Assembly: GCF_029227915.1 (NCBI RefSeq)
Contig: NC_079877.1
Coordinates: 17,036,851 to 17,100,850 of the forward strand
Length of the DNA: 64,000 nucleotides
Origin: Hydractinia symbiolongicarpus
Lineage: Eukaryota > Cnidaria > Hydrozoa > Anthoathecata > Hydractiniidae
Direction: 5' to 3'
The notes under the pieces were generated by a model that saw only the letters and a list, made by a program, of their open reading frames with translations, was not told the DNA's origin and did no database searches. Positions 46,337 to 58,800 of this stretch are shown here, piece by piece (position 1 is the first letter of the stretch; every line of letters begins with the position of its first letter). Both the position numbers and the translations under genes were made by a program.

Positions 46337-46579
46337 TATTAAAAAAAAGCTGCAACTTAAAATCTTTCAGGCCTTCGATTTTGACATTTCAAAGACTCGG
46401 TTTAGGACATCTTTAAAGTGTCCATTTTTCAACCATTTTCCCCAGTAGTATCACTATTCGACAAGCAGAAATGATGTTTTTTAAATTAGTAATAGGGTAA
46501 CAAAGCGTAAAAAATGCAAATATATACATAAAAGAGGTACAGAAAATTTCAACGTATAAATTTCGTGACGTTGTTCCAG
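46337..46579. other. 3' flank of the nuclear receptor gene
   Basis: No separate gene seen; it should contain the receptor's 3' untranslated region on the minus strand. Confidence 0.4.
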
Positions 46580-49319
46580 CTAACTTGGCTTGAACATATC
46601 ACACAACATTTTCTCTAAGGGTAATGGGTCAATTCCTCCAAGGAAAAATAAGTTTTCTATAGTTTTCGGCCGAATAGATCTAAGTGAAGGCAGAAGTAAC
46701 AAAAGTTTTCCGAATCTAGCAGGATTGTTGGGGTGAGCAGTCCGTACGTATTCACCCAGCATGCTTTGAGCATAATCCTGTAAGTTCTCCACGTATTGAC
46801 CACAGCGTAAACCTTGCAGATCTAAAAATAAGACAAAATTCGGTTCATTTAATCGCGTAAGGTAATTTTAAGAATCAAAGTTCAGAACTCGGGTGAGACT
46901 TTATCTTAACTGTCAGTCAGCGAGTTTCTCATATTCATAACTAACCTGGCTTAAACATCACTGTAGCTTTCAAACAAGCGTACTCAGTCGAATCAATCGA
47001 TAAACTTTGAAAGCGTTGTACGATTTGCTGAAGAATTCTTAAGTCTTGCATGCTGTTCCCTACTTTGTTCGTTGATTTCTCAGTGTGAGCACCGGCAGCC
47101 GTAAGCAATACGCCGAGGTCCATGGGCAACGAGCATTGTATCATACAAAGTAAAAAAAGTTCACTCCAGCATTCCTCAAGAAGTAAAGCTTGATCGGCAA
47201 ATGGAAGTTCTAAAAAAGTCGGTATACTTCTTGCCCAACTTATTGACATGTATAAAATACGGACAGAAGATTCGTAGATTTTGTCCGGATTGATCAACGG
47301 TGGTAATCCAAAATCTCCGTTCACATCTGCGGTAACATCTTCCATCCCATTCACATTCATCTTATCACATAACGAGAATGGACTTGTTGGTCCAGCCCCA
47401 AGTCCATTTATATGTGGATTTCCTAGTCCGTTAGCAGCTTGAAGAAGTGAGGCGATGTTCATGAAACCACTTTTATGATCATTATTTTCGTCTTCGGGAG
47501 TCTGCGGCGGAGAGAAGTTTGTTGTTTGTGTCATCATTGGAAACTGATTAAAATTATTGTTAAAAGTTCGTGCTTGTTGCTGCGTTTGAAATGGTTGATC
47601 GAAGTTCATAAAATTGAGGTTATTTTGGTTGGATTGCATGTGTTGTGGTTGCTGCTGTTGAGACATTTGTACCATGTGATTTGGGTTGTTTTGTTGTTGT
47701 TGGTTGTTGTTGGCGTTACGCGGGGCTCTCTCATGTTGTACAGCTAAATAATAAGGAATTTTAGATTTGACAAATATGCCCCTCTGGCTACTAGAGCTAA
47801 GGAATAAACCTGGAAATTCTGTGTGTCTTTTTTATAAGACCAGTACAATCTGACCTGAGCGTGGCCTGTTCTTTTTTAAGCTACTTTTAGCCTGGTTTGT
47901 TCTTATTTTGAGCACAAATCAAGAATTTAGCCTAACTTGTTATTTTTTTGTAATTTTTTCGGAATTTTGTGTTAATATAAAAAAACTGCAGCGCGATAAC
48001 TCGACAAAATTTGAGGTTTGTGTTCTTAAGAAATTGTTCCTTAAAAAATAAAAACCAAAATAATAACAATGCAAAGCGGAAGTTTTATTGATTATTTTTA
48101 AACAGAAAAACATGGGAATACACATTTCATGAAAGTGTAGCTAAATTATTCACCAAATGTTACAACAGGATGTGGGAGTTGGTTTATCACGTTGGCTTCA
48201 TTCGGCAGAATAGCCTGATGTGCATGAAGCGAAGAAAGTACAGCAAATGTTTTTTGTTCACATGCTGGTGTCTCGCGCCTTCACCAGCGGTAATGCCAAA
48301 TGCTGAAGGTTTTATGTTTTCAACGCTGAAATGTCGTTCACTTCTGCCAAACATGTCGAAAAAGTTGAACTTGAGTTTTATCGCCAGCCAACGTATTAAC
48401 GAAAACAAAAACATACATCTTCCATATTCCCACATTTGATGATTTTTGAAACATTTAATTGAAGAGTTATTATAAAATGGTATTTAACGGGAGTTTGAGA
48501 AGCAAATTATTTCCTTTTTAGTCAGTGATTTCTATTTTATGTACTAGCCCCACTAATTTTGATAGTAAAGTAATAATAATGGTGAATGCAGACATGGATC
48601 GCACTTACCATCTCTGTTCATTTGAACTTCATAACATTTTCTCAGGCGGCACGCTTGACACTGATTACGTCGAGCAACATCCACTTGACAATTTCCGTTT
48701 TCTTTACATTGGAACATCAAGTTTCGTCGTACGGCACGTTTGAAAAAACCACGACACCCGTCACAAGTATAAACGCCATAATGCTTGCCGGACGATTTGT
48801 CACCGCAAACACGGCACGGCGACAATATCTTCTTTTCGATTATATCGTCTGGGTAACCTATATCAGTGGATTAAAGGAAATATTATCGAATATATGTTTT
48901 TAAGGGCGCACTTTTTTGCAAATTTTAAGAGCAGGAACGCTTTAGCATATAGTTTCGACAAACAAAACAAAAAGCCTTCAGGCGTTATGTTTTTGAAAAT
49001 CAAAACGTGTTAATTTACTCCCCCTGTTTATGAATTAAGTAATTATAATCAAGTCTCTGTTTTTCCTATGCATGAAGTAAAATTAATGAAATAATACCAT
49101 CTGATAGTAATTCAAACCCAGACTCATTCTCACAATCTAACATTTTGAAAAACACTTAGGCGAAAAACATGTGCTTTGCGAGTTTGATTTTAACTGAATG
49201 AAATTTAACGAAGCATGGGCAGTTCAAAATAACGTCATATTTTGCAAGTCGCAACCAAAAACCAACTCACCTTTCTCGCCATCTGTCTCCAGTTTGATCG
49301 GTATTTGGACCTCAGCCAT
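46580..49319 (-). CDS. Nuclear receptor, NR2E type
   Basis: Four exons join in phase to 445 codons: 49319-49271, 48857-48609, 47743-46946, 46821-46580. Residues 31-97 are a C4-C4 DNA-binding domain: [21 protein letters not shown]-box CDGCRG, then [20 protein letters not shown]. The following [10 protein letters not shown] extension is typical of NR2E receptors (tailless/TLX, PNR, FAX-1). A long Gln/Asn-rich hinge precedes the ligand-binding domain (about 245-445), which shows the helix 3-5 signature [20 protein letters not shown] and ends in a PNR-like activation helix (EKMLCDMFK). NR2E receptors are nuclear transcription factors, usually repressors acting in neural or sensory development. 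Three CCAAT boxes (minus strand) lie about 120-190 bp upstream of the ATG. The exact NR2E subgroup needs a tree. Confidence 0.95.
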
Positions 49320-49435
49320 TTTTTATAGCAAAAAAATTAACCTTTGATGTTTTAACTCCTTGCTCTCTCTATCTTTTCATTCCCATTTATTCATTCAATC
49401 TTCATTCAAAAAAATTTAACCCACATTTCTTTTAC

Positions 49436-49517
49436 GCTCATTGGTCGTATTTAATTCGCAAAATGTTTCTTTAGTTCCTATTGGCTGTAACGACTCTGTG
49501 ATCCCTTTGATTGGCTG
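49436..49517 (-). promoter_or_regulatory. Triple CCAAT-box promoter of the nuclear receptor
   Basis: On the minus strand three CCAAT motifs occur within about 75 bp (complements of ATTGGTC at 49440, ATTGGCT at 49480 and ATTGGCT at 49510), 120-190 bp upstream of the start codon. This is the usual position for NF-Y sites. Inferred from sequence only. Confidence 0.5.
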
Positions 49518-49647
49518 TAGCATATTTTTGTGCTTTTTTCAAAAAAAATAGCAGGTAATAGCATTGTGTGTATAATAAAGCAACCATACTGAAATGTGTT
49601 TAAAAATACCTGACAGTGAATTTTTTAAACACAACAACAAAAGATTT

Positions 49648-49685
49648 GCGCATTGTGTAGCAGGTGTGAGCCGGTCACAATGCGC
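49648..49685. repeat. Hairpin with 10-bp stem
   Basis: GCGCATTGTG and its complement CACAATGCGC flank an 18-base loop in the nuclear receptor upstream region. A second inverted repeat (TCATCACCATTGGTCA type) lies at about 49848-49884. Confidence 0.75.
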
Positions 49686-50151
49686 GTTTACTCTCGTTGT
49701 TCTCCTGTTGTGCTTATTAAAAGAACAATGAACACACACGTTGTTTCTCTACACATTGTTTTTAATAAAAAAGACAAAACTGGATGTGCTTTTTATTTTA
49801 CACTTCAGATGTTCTTATTTGTTGTTTTTCCTAAAATTAGGAAGGTATCATCACCATTGGTCATCTGACCATTTGTGATGATGAATACTTTTTAAGACTG
49901 CAAGAAATAGATGATTAAGTAATTTTAATTTAAAAAGAACGATAAAATGTTCGGAATCAAGTAATTCACATTATTTTGTTCTTATAGACTAGTCAATGTT
50001 TACAAAAGTTAAAAAAAAGTTTGCGGTTTTTTTGCACATGCGCAAGCAGCATTTCTGTAGGTGGAAAATATAAACAACAGCACATAGTAATTTAAATTTA
50101 AGAAGAATTAGAAGAATATAGTTAAAATTTAATTCCAGTTCCTCTTTAATC

Positions 50152-50417
50152 TTAAGTGGGATTTTCACGAAGCGAATTGAATGCCGAAGTCGACGCATGC
50201 GCAGTTTTGTTTGTTATGATTTTGCATCGAAATATTTGCGTCGGTGAAAAGTAGAAACAGTTCCTACTTTTTCGCGGCTAAACGTTTCGCTGCTAGTTTT
50301 AGACCAATCAGAACGCAGTTAATCAATGTAAACAATGAATTTGACGTCTAATATATTTTGTCGTGAAAATTAAAAAGCGAAATTGCCGTTTAATTCGCTT
50401 CGTGAAAATCCCCTTTA
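50152..50417. mobile_element. Small inverted-repeat element (TTAA type)
   Basis: Left TTAA then GTGGGATTTTCACGAAGCGA; right end, read inward, TAAA then GGGGATTTTCACGAAGCGAA. The unit is about 260 bp with terminal repeats of about 24 bp. No coding content. Confidence 0.78.
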
Positions 50418-50551
50418 TGCTACACAAAAAAATATTTTATCTTCATTAATTACACAAAATTCCGCGCATGCCCATTGCTCTCAAAATGAAATCAAAACAA
50501 CTACACCACGCAGAAAGTAGTCTATAGTTTATGAAGAAGTTCAGGTTGAGT

Positions 50552-50774
50552 ACGTTCTTAGACTACGTTTACATATAGGCTGGATGAAATTTCATCCCGG
50601 GATGAGTTTTGTCTCGGGATGAAACTTATTTTGTTTACATCTCTATTACATCCGGGGCGAGTTTTGAATAATTTCATCAATAACAGTATTAAAACTTTGG
50701 CCAGAGACAGGGATGACCTCATCCAGTTTTATTCCGGGACGAGATCTCCCATGTAAACACCCCCTTATGTTCTT
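50552..50774. mobile_element. Small inverted-repeat element, hAT-like
   Basis: Inverted ends around GTTTACAT (left ACGTTTACATATAGG, right complement of GTGTTTACATGGGAG) with ATCCCGGGATGAG motifs inside. Possible 8-bp target duplication ACGTTCTT (50552-50559) / ATGTTCTT (50767-50774), 7 of 8 matching, as hAT elements make. Confidence 0.65.
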
Positions 50775-51116
50775 CATTTTTAAAAAAATCAACCTCAACG
50801 TTTTTATCAAGAAAAACAAATGTGTAGAAACAAATTTAAACATTTCTAACATTTACAGCTTATACTTTCTTAACACTGGCAGCAAAGTAATATACTTTTT
50901 TATTGCACACGGTTATTGTTTTGAACAAACCGAACATAAATTTGAAGCATGGAAACTTTCAATATATTTAGGGTGTAATTTTTGGCGAAATGTTCTTATA
51001 ATAGACTCGGCTCTAATAAAAAAACGTGTACCATTTCAGCCCAACTAAATACGCAGAAAAGAAGCTGCTTTTGTCACGTGATATTTTTTCTCGTCACTTT
51101 AACTGAACTAAATATA

Positions 51117-51240
51117 ACACATCAAACCTGGACATAGCGAAGAATTTCCGCATTGACAACAAAAAGCTCTGTATATAGCATAATATTTAGCGGACAACTC
51201 GATTTATCGGGAGTATTTGCTATATACAGGTTTGACTGTA
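51117..51240. mobile_element. Very short inverted-repeat element
   Basis: TCAAACCTGGACATAGCGAA at the left and, read inward from the right, TCAAACCTGTATATAGCAAA. About 124 bp in total, mariner-like in look. Confidence 0.65.
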
Positions 51241-51327
51241 ATCGACACATGATAATGTAACGTCATAATAGCTAAAAAACGCTAAACGACAATTTATAAT
51301 TATCGGTGTAGGTAGCCTTTGAAGCTC

Positions 51328-51562
51328 AATTCCTACTCAAGAATGGATCGAAAGGGATCGGATTGGACAATCGTGATTTTTGATATCTGGTTGGTTGATA
51401 AAACTTTCCGTTATGATCCAAACTGAAAGTTGAAAGCATTTCAACATTTTTCATGGACAGGAGGAATACAAAAATTATTAGCAGCTAATCAAATTGAAGT
51501 ATTTTTCTTGTTCTGTTCTGTTCCGTTCCGATCCCATTCAATTTTGTTCTTGAGTGGAAATG
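51328..51562. mobile_element. Small inverted-repeat element
   Basis: Left ATTCCTACTCAAGAA...GAAAGGGATCGGA, right (inward) ATTTCCACTCAAGAA...GAATGGGATCGGA. About 235 bp, no coding content. Confidence 0.65.
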
Positions 51563-52091
51563 CAGCATACTAAAAACCAATCAACTTCGTTCAAGTCTTC
51601 TTTATTTAAGTCTTAACAGAGTCGAAATTACCTTTCGTCAAAATTAATTAAACTGGTTTACAACCTCGTTCCCACGACTTTCCCATGACAATCAGACAGC
51701 GATTATCAAAAAAAGTGAACAGTCCTAGAAACGAAGTTAATTTTAAAATGTTTACGATTAGCTTGAGATTATAGACTACAAAACAACGCTCCTGTATTTA
51801 ATTTATTATCAAAAAAGTTTCGCATAATTAATACTATGAACGAATATATTATTCTGAATTATGCGTATTTTACTGCTTCATCATATTGTGTAAAAAAAAT
51901 ATAGGATTTCTTTTCATAACAACACCATAAAAATTACCAATAACAGAAACAGAGAAAAATAGTTATCTTAAAATAGATCAGGTTCTATATAAAGGTTAGT
52001 TTACACTGAGAGAAATCATCCGCATTGTCAAGTACTGCTTCGAGGCAAATTGATGCGAGATGGCACTCAGTGTGACTCACCTAATACAGAT

Positions 52092-52156
52092 CACCTCGTC
52101 TCCAGAACTCTTTTTCATTCTGGCAATCGACAAAAGAGCTCTGGGCACGAGATTGC
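52092..52156. repeat. Fold-back CTCGT...CTCTTTT repeat
   Basis: CTCGTCTCCAGAACTCTTTT and the complement of CTCGTGCCCAGAGCTCTTTT face each other (17 of 20 matching). Related CTCGTTCCCA fragments occur at about 38803 and 51666, so this is a dispersed family. Confidence 0.7.
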
Positions 52157-52818
52157 TGACACGTAATACAAGCACACTGAAAACATTCAACAAAAAATAG
52201 ACCGCCAACCTGACAAAGGCCATAAACAATACTACATTAAACAAACAGACTTTAAAAGTATAGCAAATGCATTCAACCTTAAAGCTATGGGCGGAAGATT
52301 TACACAAGTCACGCATCACTGAAAAGTTCAAGAAAACACGAAAATTTTGTTCGCTAATACAACAATAAATATACTTGCTTTCTTATAATACTGAATATAA
52401 TAATATATATTTATAAATCTAACAGCCCAACGAAAATGGTTATTATATAAGGCGTGTGTTTTTCTAATAAATTTCTACAAGTATCTACATTTTAACATAC
52501 GAAATAGCAAAGAAAAAAATAGTTAAAAACCCATCAAATTATCATGTCCAAAATATTTGATTCGGTGCGTTTTTAAAGATCAGGTTAAAAACATATAAAA
52601 AAAAAAAAAAAAAAAAAAATGCGAGATTTTGTTGAAAGCAGTACCATTTCCCACTCGCAAATCAACCTCATAGATGTGTGATAGAAGCTTTCTATAAACT
52701 TCGTCAACGAATAAGCTTCAATTTCGCGTTCACAGAATTGAAGCTTGACATTACATAGAATATAATTTAACTTTTAAAATAACGAAATTTGCTAAAGGTA
52801 TATATGGAAACCACGTTG
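52157..52818. other. 3' flank of the FNDC3 gene
   Basis: No gene seen. Includes a run of 23 A at 52597-52619. Should hold the FNDC3 3' untranslated region. Confidence 0.4.
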
Positions 52819-55800
52819 TTAATACCCACCAAGAACTCCCCTTAGCACTATGGCAATCAGCATGCACAGCACCAAGAAAGTTCCAAGTATGGCTAAAGCA
52901 ATATGTGTATCTGTCAAACGTCTTTGTTTACATTCTTCGCCATCAGGAACTTTAATAGCATTCTTTGCGTCACTCTCCACAATGGTGACTTCAGAAAGTG
53001 TTCGCACTCTAACCACAGGACTAAAAACACCCTTGATTTCCTTGACCCCGTAAGGAGCGCTTAATCGAATATTTTCTGATAGGGTTCGAACCGCGTTTAC
53101 TCTAAATTGATAGTTTTGATCGGGTTTTAATCCTGTTACAATGTGATGTGAGTCAGTGCCACAATATACCTAAAATAAAAATGTTAAAACATAGAGCTTG
53201 TATCTTACACACAGAAGAAAAAAGATAAACATATTTTTATGTAAGAGTCATTGACACCACGAGGTGTTCTAATTTTTTTGTAACATTTTCCGCCTGCAAT
53301 ATTTTGTTCTTATATTTGGAGTAGTTTTATTAATTTTACAGTATTACAAATATTTATGGTTTAATTGAGTACAAGTTCGCAAAAAATAAACAAGCGATTT
53401 CGCGAAAATTTTGCCTAGAATGTTTATTTCACAATGTTTCTTGCGTTTTGTAGAGAAAATTAGTAAAATTTTACTCTTTCCATTGTTTTTATTTTTTCAG
53501 CCATTTCTAGCCTTGTTGTTTTTATAAAATTGCTCTAATAAAATGTATTAAAATGAATTATAAATTTAAACAATCCCGCGGTTGTAAGAAACTATCACCA
53601 GATGGATATTGTATCTTTCATACCTGCAGGAAATCTTTTGAGTGGTCCTGATGCATTTGTTGAACGACATACTCAATGACGTCATCTTCGCGTAGCTTGT
53701 CACATCGAGACCAGGACAGATCTACTGATGATTGTTTAATATTTTTCGTTTTCAAATCTAAAAACGCGATGATACAATGACCTAAGAAGCATGTACCGAT
53801 CAGATTGTGTTACGTAACCTTCTCAAAGTACATCTGAAGCACAAACAACTTTCAAGTACCTTTTAACTTTGCCTCGATTCTATAGCGCTAATCGTCTGGG
53901 TATGTTTCAATGCTAACCTTTTAGCCCCTATCTTACAACACATGCGAATGTATCGCTATCCTAACCTGGTAAGTATGTTTCATTTTCAAAATCCTAATCT
54001 GCTCAGCACGTTTTAACTATACAATGCTTCTCCATGTGTTAATTGTAACATACAAAACATTCTTCATGAGATTGCATCATGCATTTACATTGTTGAACCA
54101 CTAACACAGGATAAGAATTGCGTACTACATTTTCATTGGATCCAGGCTCAAAAATATTTCGTACGTCACATAAACGAAACATACAATAAAGTACCTCTTA
54201 CAGCACTGGGTGGCTGAGCTTTTGTGTAAAAAATTTTCGGTTTAGAAAACTCTCCCTCGCCTGCGTCATTTTTCGATCTTATTCTGCAACAGTACGGAGT
54301 AAGTTCCTTCAATTTGCTCACTGTAAAGGAGGTGCCAATGCCGGAGTAGATGGAAGTAAAGCTAAATGTTAAGAAAGGGAGAAAATTAAAAGTGAATCAA
54401 GAGAAATTACTTAAATTGGACACTTTTCCTTCCTCTTCAGGTTGTAAAGGTATACATGGAAGACATTGTCAACTGACTTTAAAGAATCAGAATACATTCT
54501 GAAAATATCTTTATGACGTCACCTCAAACCGTCAAAAACATGTTTGATGAAAACTTTTTCCGTTGATTTATAAAAAAAAGGAAACAGACCTTCCAGATTT
54601 ATTCTGTATTTGCAGTGTATGATTAAGTACGGCAAGTGATCTCTTCGACGAACTTGAGTCACCCCACTTCAGTTTCAGGCTGTGGTATGAAACCGCTGAT
54701 GAGTTCAACGATGGTGGAAGGGGAGGTAATTCTTTGGTAAAGAATTGAATTGGATGGCTGAACACGCCTGCACCGCATTGATTGACGGCTTGAAGTCGTA
54801 ACCTAAACAAAACATTGTCTAGAAGTTAGCACGGAGGGTTTTTGCCGTAGTCCCTATGGAAAATGCGGTTGCAAGTAAAAACAGAGTTTTTTTTTTGTTT
54901 ACATGCATTCATAGACCTATCCCCAAGGAAATAGTGATTCAATTGTTCTCACCTTTTACCTTGTTTTCCCTTAGCCCCTTTTCCCTTTAAAAAAAATCGC
55001 TGGTGTAGCCCTTATGTTTACTAACTACAATTAGCCAAAACAAAGAAAAAAAATTTATTAGACAAATACTTGTAGGAGGCATCCGCAGTTAAACCAGTCA
55101 GTCTATATTCCATCGTGTCATCTCTCATTGCTGAAGCCACTGAGGAGGAGGTTTCAGAACCAGTAAATGAGTCAGTTCCGACAGTTACTATTTCATTATC
55201 GCTCTCCACCACACTGTCTACATCACTGTCATCATCTTCCAAGCTTTTGTCTGTATGCGTTGATTCCATACTTGTGTTTTCACGCACGGGGGAGAGTTTA
55301 GGACAGGGTACAGTACATATAAGTGATGTTGTGCCAGTTGCCTCCACAACATACTCATAAATTGGCGAACCATTATCTACAGGATGCTTCCATTGAACAA
55401 GACATGAATTCGAAGTTTGTTCAATCTATAAATGCCCATTGACTTGCATAATGATATTTAAAATGAGTTTTTAGCATTTAAGGATGCTAAATGATATACT
55501 CTTTTGTGGAATAACGAAAAAAAGACTCCTTAATATTACTGTGGAAAGTTTATCATTTCTTGAACATGATAGTTTAGTAGGCGACGTTTCGGGAGATCCT
55601 TCTCCCATCATCGGGCAAAGTAAAATGATGTTAAGACTCCTTAAGTTTGAATTCGGGCGATTCGTAACATGTAAAAATTAAAAACCTTAGCCAAAATGAA
55701 AATTCATCCGAAAAAAATCGTCTACGCGAATATTTGCCTCCTCAAGAACCTGTACTCATGGTTTGAATTAGAGAATTGCACTATAGAGCGAGAACAAAAT

Positions 55801-58800
55801 TATCATGATTCACGATACATAAATTCATTATTCATTATATATTATTAAGTTGTTTTACACTTTTTTGACATATAATAAATTTAAACTTGTTAAAATACTA
55901 TAGAAATACAGCCTGGTACCTAAACCTGTGTAGAAACAACGCAAGCACCCATGCGAAGTTCACATTACGAAAACAGTATAGATTTTATCCTTCGTTAAAA
56001 ATATGCTGATAAAATCTTCTCAAACTAAAAAGAGTTAACAAACTTACAACTTTGATATCTGTGACAGAACATGGAGGGGCTGGTGGCGTCTGGACTGTGC
56101 AGATGTGGCTGTATGGACTGTTGCCAGCTTTACTTAGAGCCTACAAAGGGTGAACAGAACATCTATCACAATACGCTAGAGTAATTCTTAAAAAGTAAAA
56201 CAAAAAATGTAATACCTTACCTGTATTCGAAAGTAGTAAACATTGGCGGGTTCAATGTTTCTTTTTATTTCACAAAATAAACAAGTTCCTTGATAAATCT
56301 ATTACGATATAAGAATAAAAAGTCAGAGGTAGAATCCCACACATTGACAAAAAGTAAATCAGTTGATTTGTCTTTTACCTTGTGAAACGTTTCCTGCTCA
56401 AGCTTCTCCACACAATATCCAGTGACCTCACTACCATGTAACACAGGTTCCTGTTATAAGCAAAGAAAAGAAGAGTCTGGTTCTTATCCATTCACACTAA
56501 ACAAACATGTACGTTAAAAACTTTAATGCACTTACATTCCAATCCAATCGAATATGTGTGGGTGATTTAAAGCTCACCAGAGGTGGCAGTGGTGAGTCCG
56601 GCGGACCAGGAGCAGTTCTTAATGTCGAAATTGGTGACCATGGACTTGCCTGCAATTAGTATAAAATAAATTGTACTCAAGCCTGTAACGCATGTAGTTT
56701 TTGCAGATAGTAAAGATGATTGCTAAAGTGTTTTTCAATCACTTTAGATGCATGAACACTCACCCCTGCAGAATTGAAGCACTGCAATTTAAAGAAATAA
56801 TCTGTCCCAGGTAATAAATTTGGAATGTGGCAACTTTGTTTTGCTCCATTGTATACTTTGCAAAATTCTAAAAAGGAAAAAAAGAAAGTTTAAAATGGAT
56901 TGCCCTTATAATAGAATCTGTTGCATCTTCATACAACGCCACCTTCTAACAGGTGAGTAGTGAATACTGAGAATAAAGTTGTATAAAAAATGTAAAAATG
57001 ACCAGCTATTAGAATAGAGAATTGTTTTGTGGTGTGTTTAAAAATTAATTATCTACCTTGTTTAGGTGAGTGTGCCATCTGAACAACATAATTTGAAATC
57101 GCTGCACCACCCTTATCCAAAGGAGGATCTAGAGTTGAAAGTAGAAGTCGTATCACAAAACAATCTTTATTACTTATTTCATAGAAAGTTTTCCTAGAGT
57201 GACTTTTGCAAGGCTAAAAACTAACGAGAGTTACTAGATAATGCATTATCTTCCAGTATTCTTTTTTGCGGTAAAATAAGTTGATACAATTAAGAGGGAC
57301 TGTATTTGTTAAAAAGCTATACTAATTAGCCTTAAGGAGGTAATTAATACCTCTAAAATTATTTTAAAGTCATCGTTGTTACCTCAAATGGCTTTATCTG
57401 CAATAATTTAGTATGTTTCTGTGCAGAATTTAGAAGCTCAGTCAAAAAAGATTTAAAAGTAAGTAAAGCAAGTAATTTATTCTACCAAAACACTTACGTG
57501 TTTATGTAGAATAAATTATGGATATTAAATATTTGTAAGGTAATTTCCTTTGGTTTTAGTTACATTTTTGTGTCAATATAATATCTAAGATGATTTACAT
57601 CTTACTACTCTACTAATTACGAAAATAATTTTTTTTTACACACACTTTTTTTGATTTGTTTGCAAGATCTTCAATGTTAGAGAATGCAAAATAATAGGCT
57701 GGGAAGAAGCGTTGTCTCAGTCGCCATCTTGTTTCCTGAATGTAAATAAATTCCTTTGCGGGAGGACTTGCGATACAATAAAATGTCTTTATATTTCTTA
57801 CCCCTGCCACAGGCTTAACTTTTGTGTAAATCAACAGCACGTTTTGTAGCCCTTTAACTATAATTGTTCTTTCACTTATACTAGCATTTGTTTGTATAAC
57901 GAAAGTGACTTACCCCATTCTATATATAAATTTTTCATTTCAGGTTGGGCATTTTTTGATAACCTTGGTGGTAATAAATCACGTGGACATACAGGTACTG
58001 TTGTCATGGTTGCAATGGGTGACCACTAATGGAAAAGACAAATATGTTTTGTTTCTCTATTACAACTATCAAGTTTTGACATAATAACAAAAATAACATA
58101 CAGGGCCAATGCCAGCTTTGCTCTCAGACGCAACCCGTAATCTATAACTATGCCCAGGCTTTCTTTGATCAATCATGAATTCACGATCCGAACCATGATA
58201 TATTTTCTGAAAAAGGCCACCTGAATTAAACAAAAGGTAAATCAATATGTTTATAAAAAAATAAGTGATTGATTTGATCACAATGTCTATCAGTATACCT
58301 TTTCCATCGTCAATTTCCAAAATATAGCCAATAATTTGATCTCCTCCAGTGTCCTTTGGAGGCTCTAAACAACAGATAAAACTAATGACCACTATATATT
58401 GTGAAGACAAGATTAAAAATTGATATTTTTGCTCCAAAACCTAAAATCTAGAATCATGGCTATTACTAATGGCATGCATCAACACTGAACCCAAATGCTG
58501 CCAACTTATATATTCCATCATACCATGAGAGTAATACTTACCCCATCATGAGAGTAATACTTACCCCATTTAACAGGGATGGTATGTGTCCTGATTTTTC
58601 CATTTAATTTTGGTTTCTCCATTTTTCCAGGAGCCTCTGGATATGTGGTGACAACAATTGGTGTACTGTGTTTGCTTGAACCTTGGTCATTTGTTGCAAG
58701 CACCTATTTATTATTAATAATTATTAACAAATACATGTCAATTCATCAAGTACAATATACAAGTTTGCAAATTAAAGAAGTACAACAATAATTATTTTCT

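Noticed and set aside
48187-48439. Overlapping frames on both strands inside a nuclear receptor intron
   Set aside because: No match to receptor domains, and the exon 2 to 3 junction is already phase-perfect without it.
50713-51048. 111-codon + strand frame
   Set aside because: Overlaps a small transposon end; no homology or splice support.
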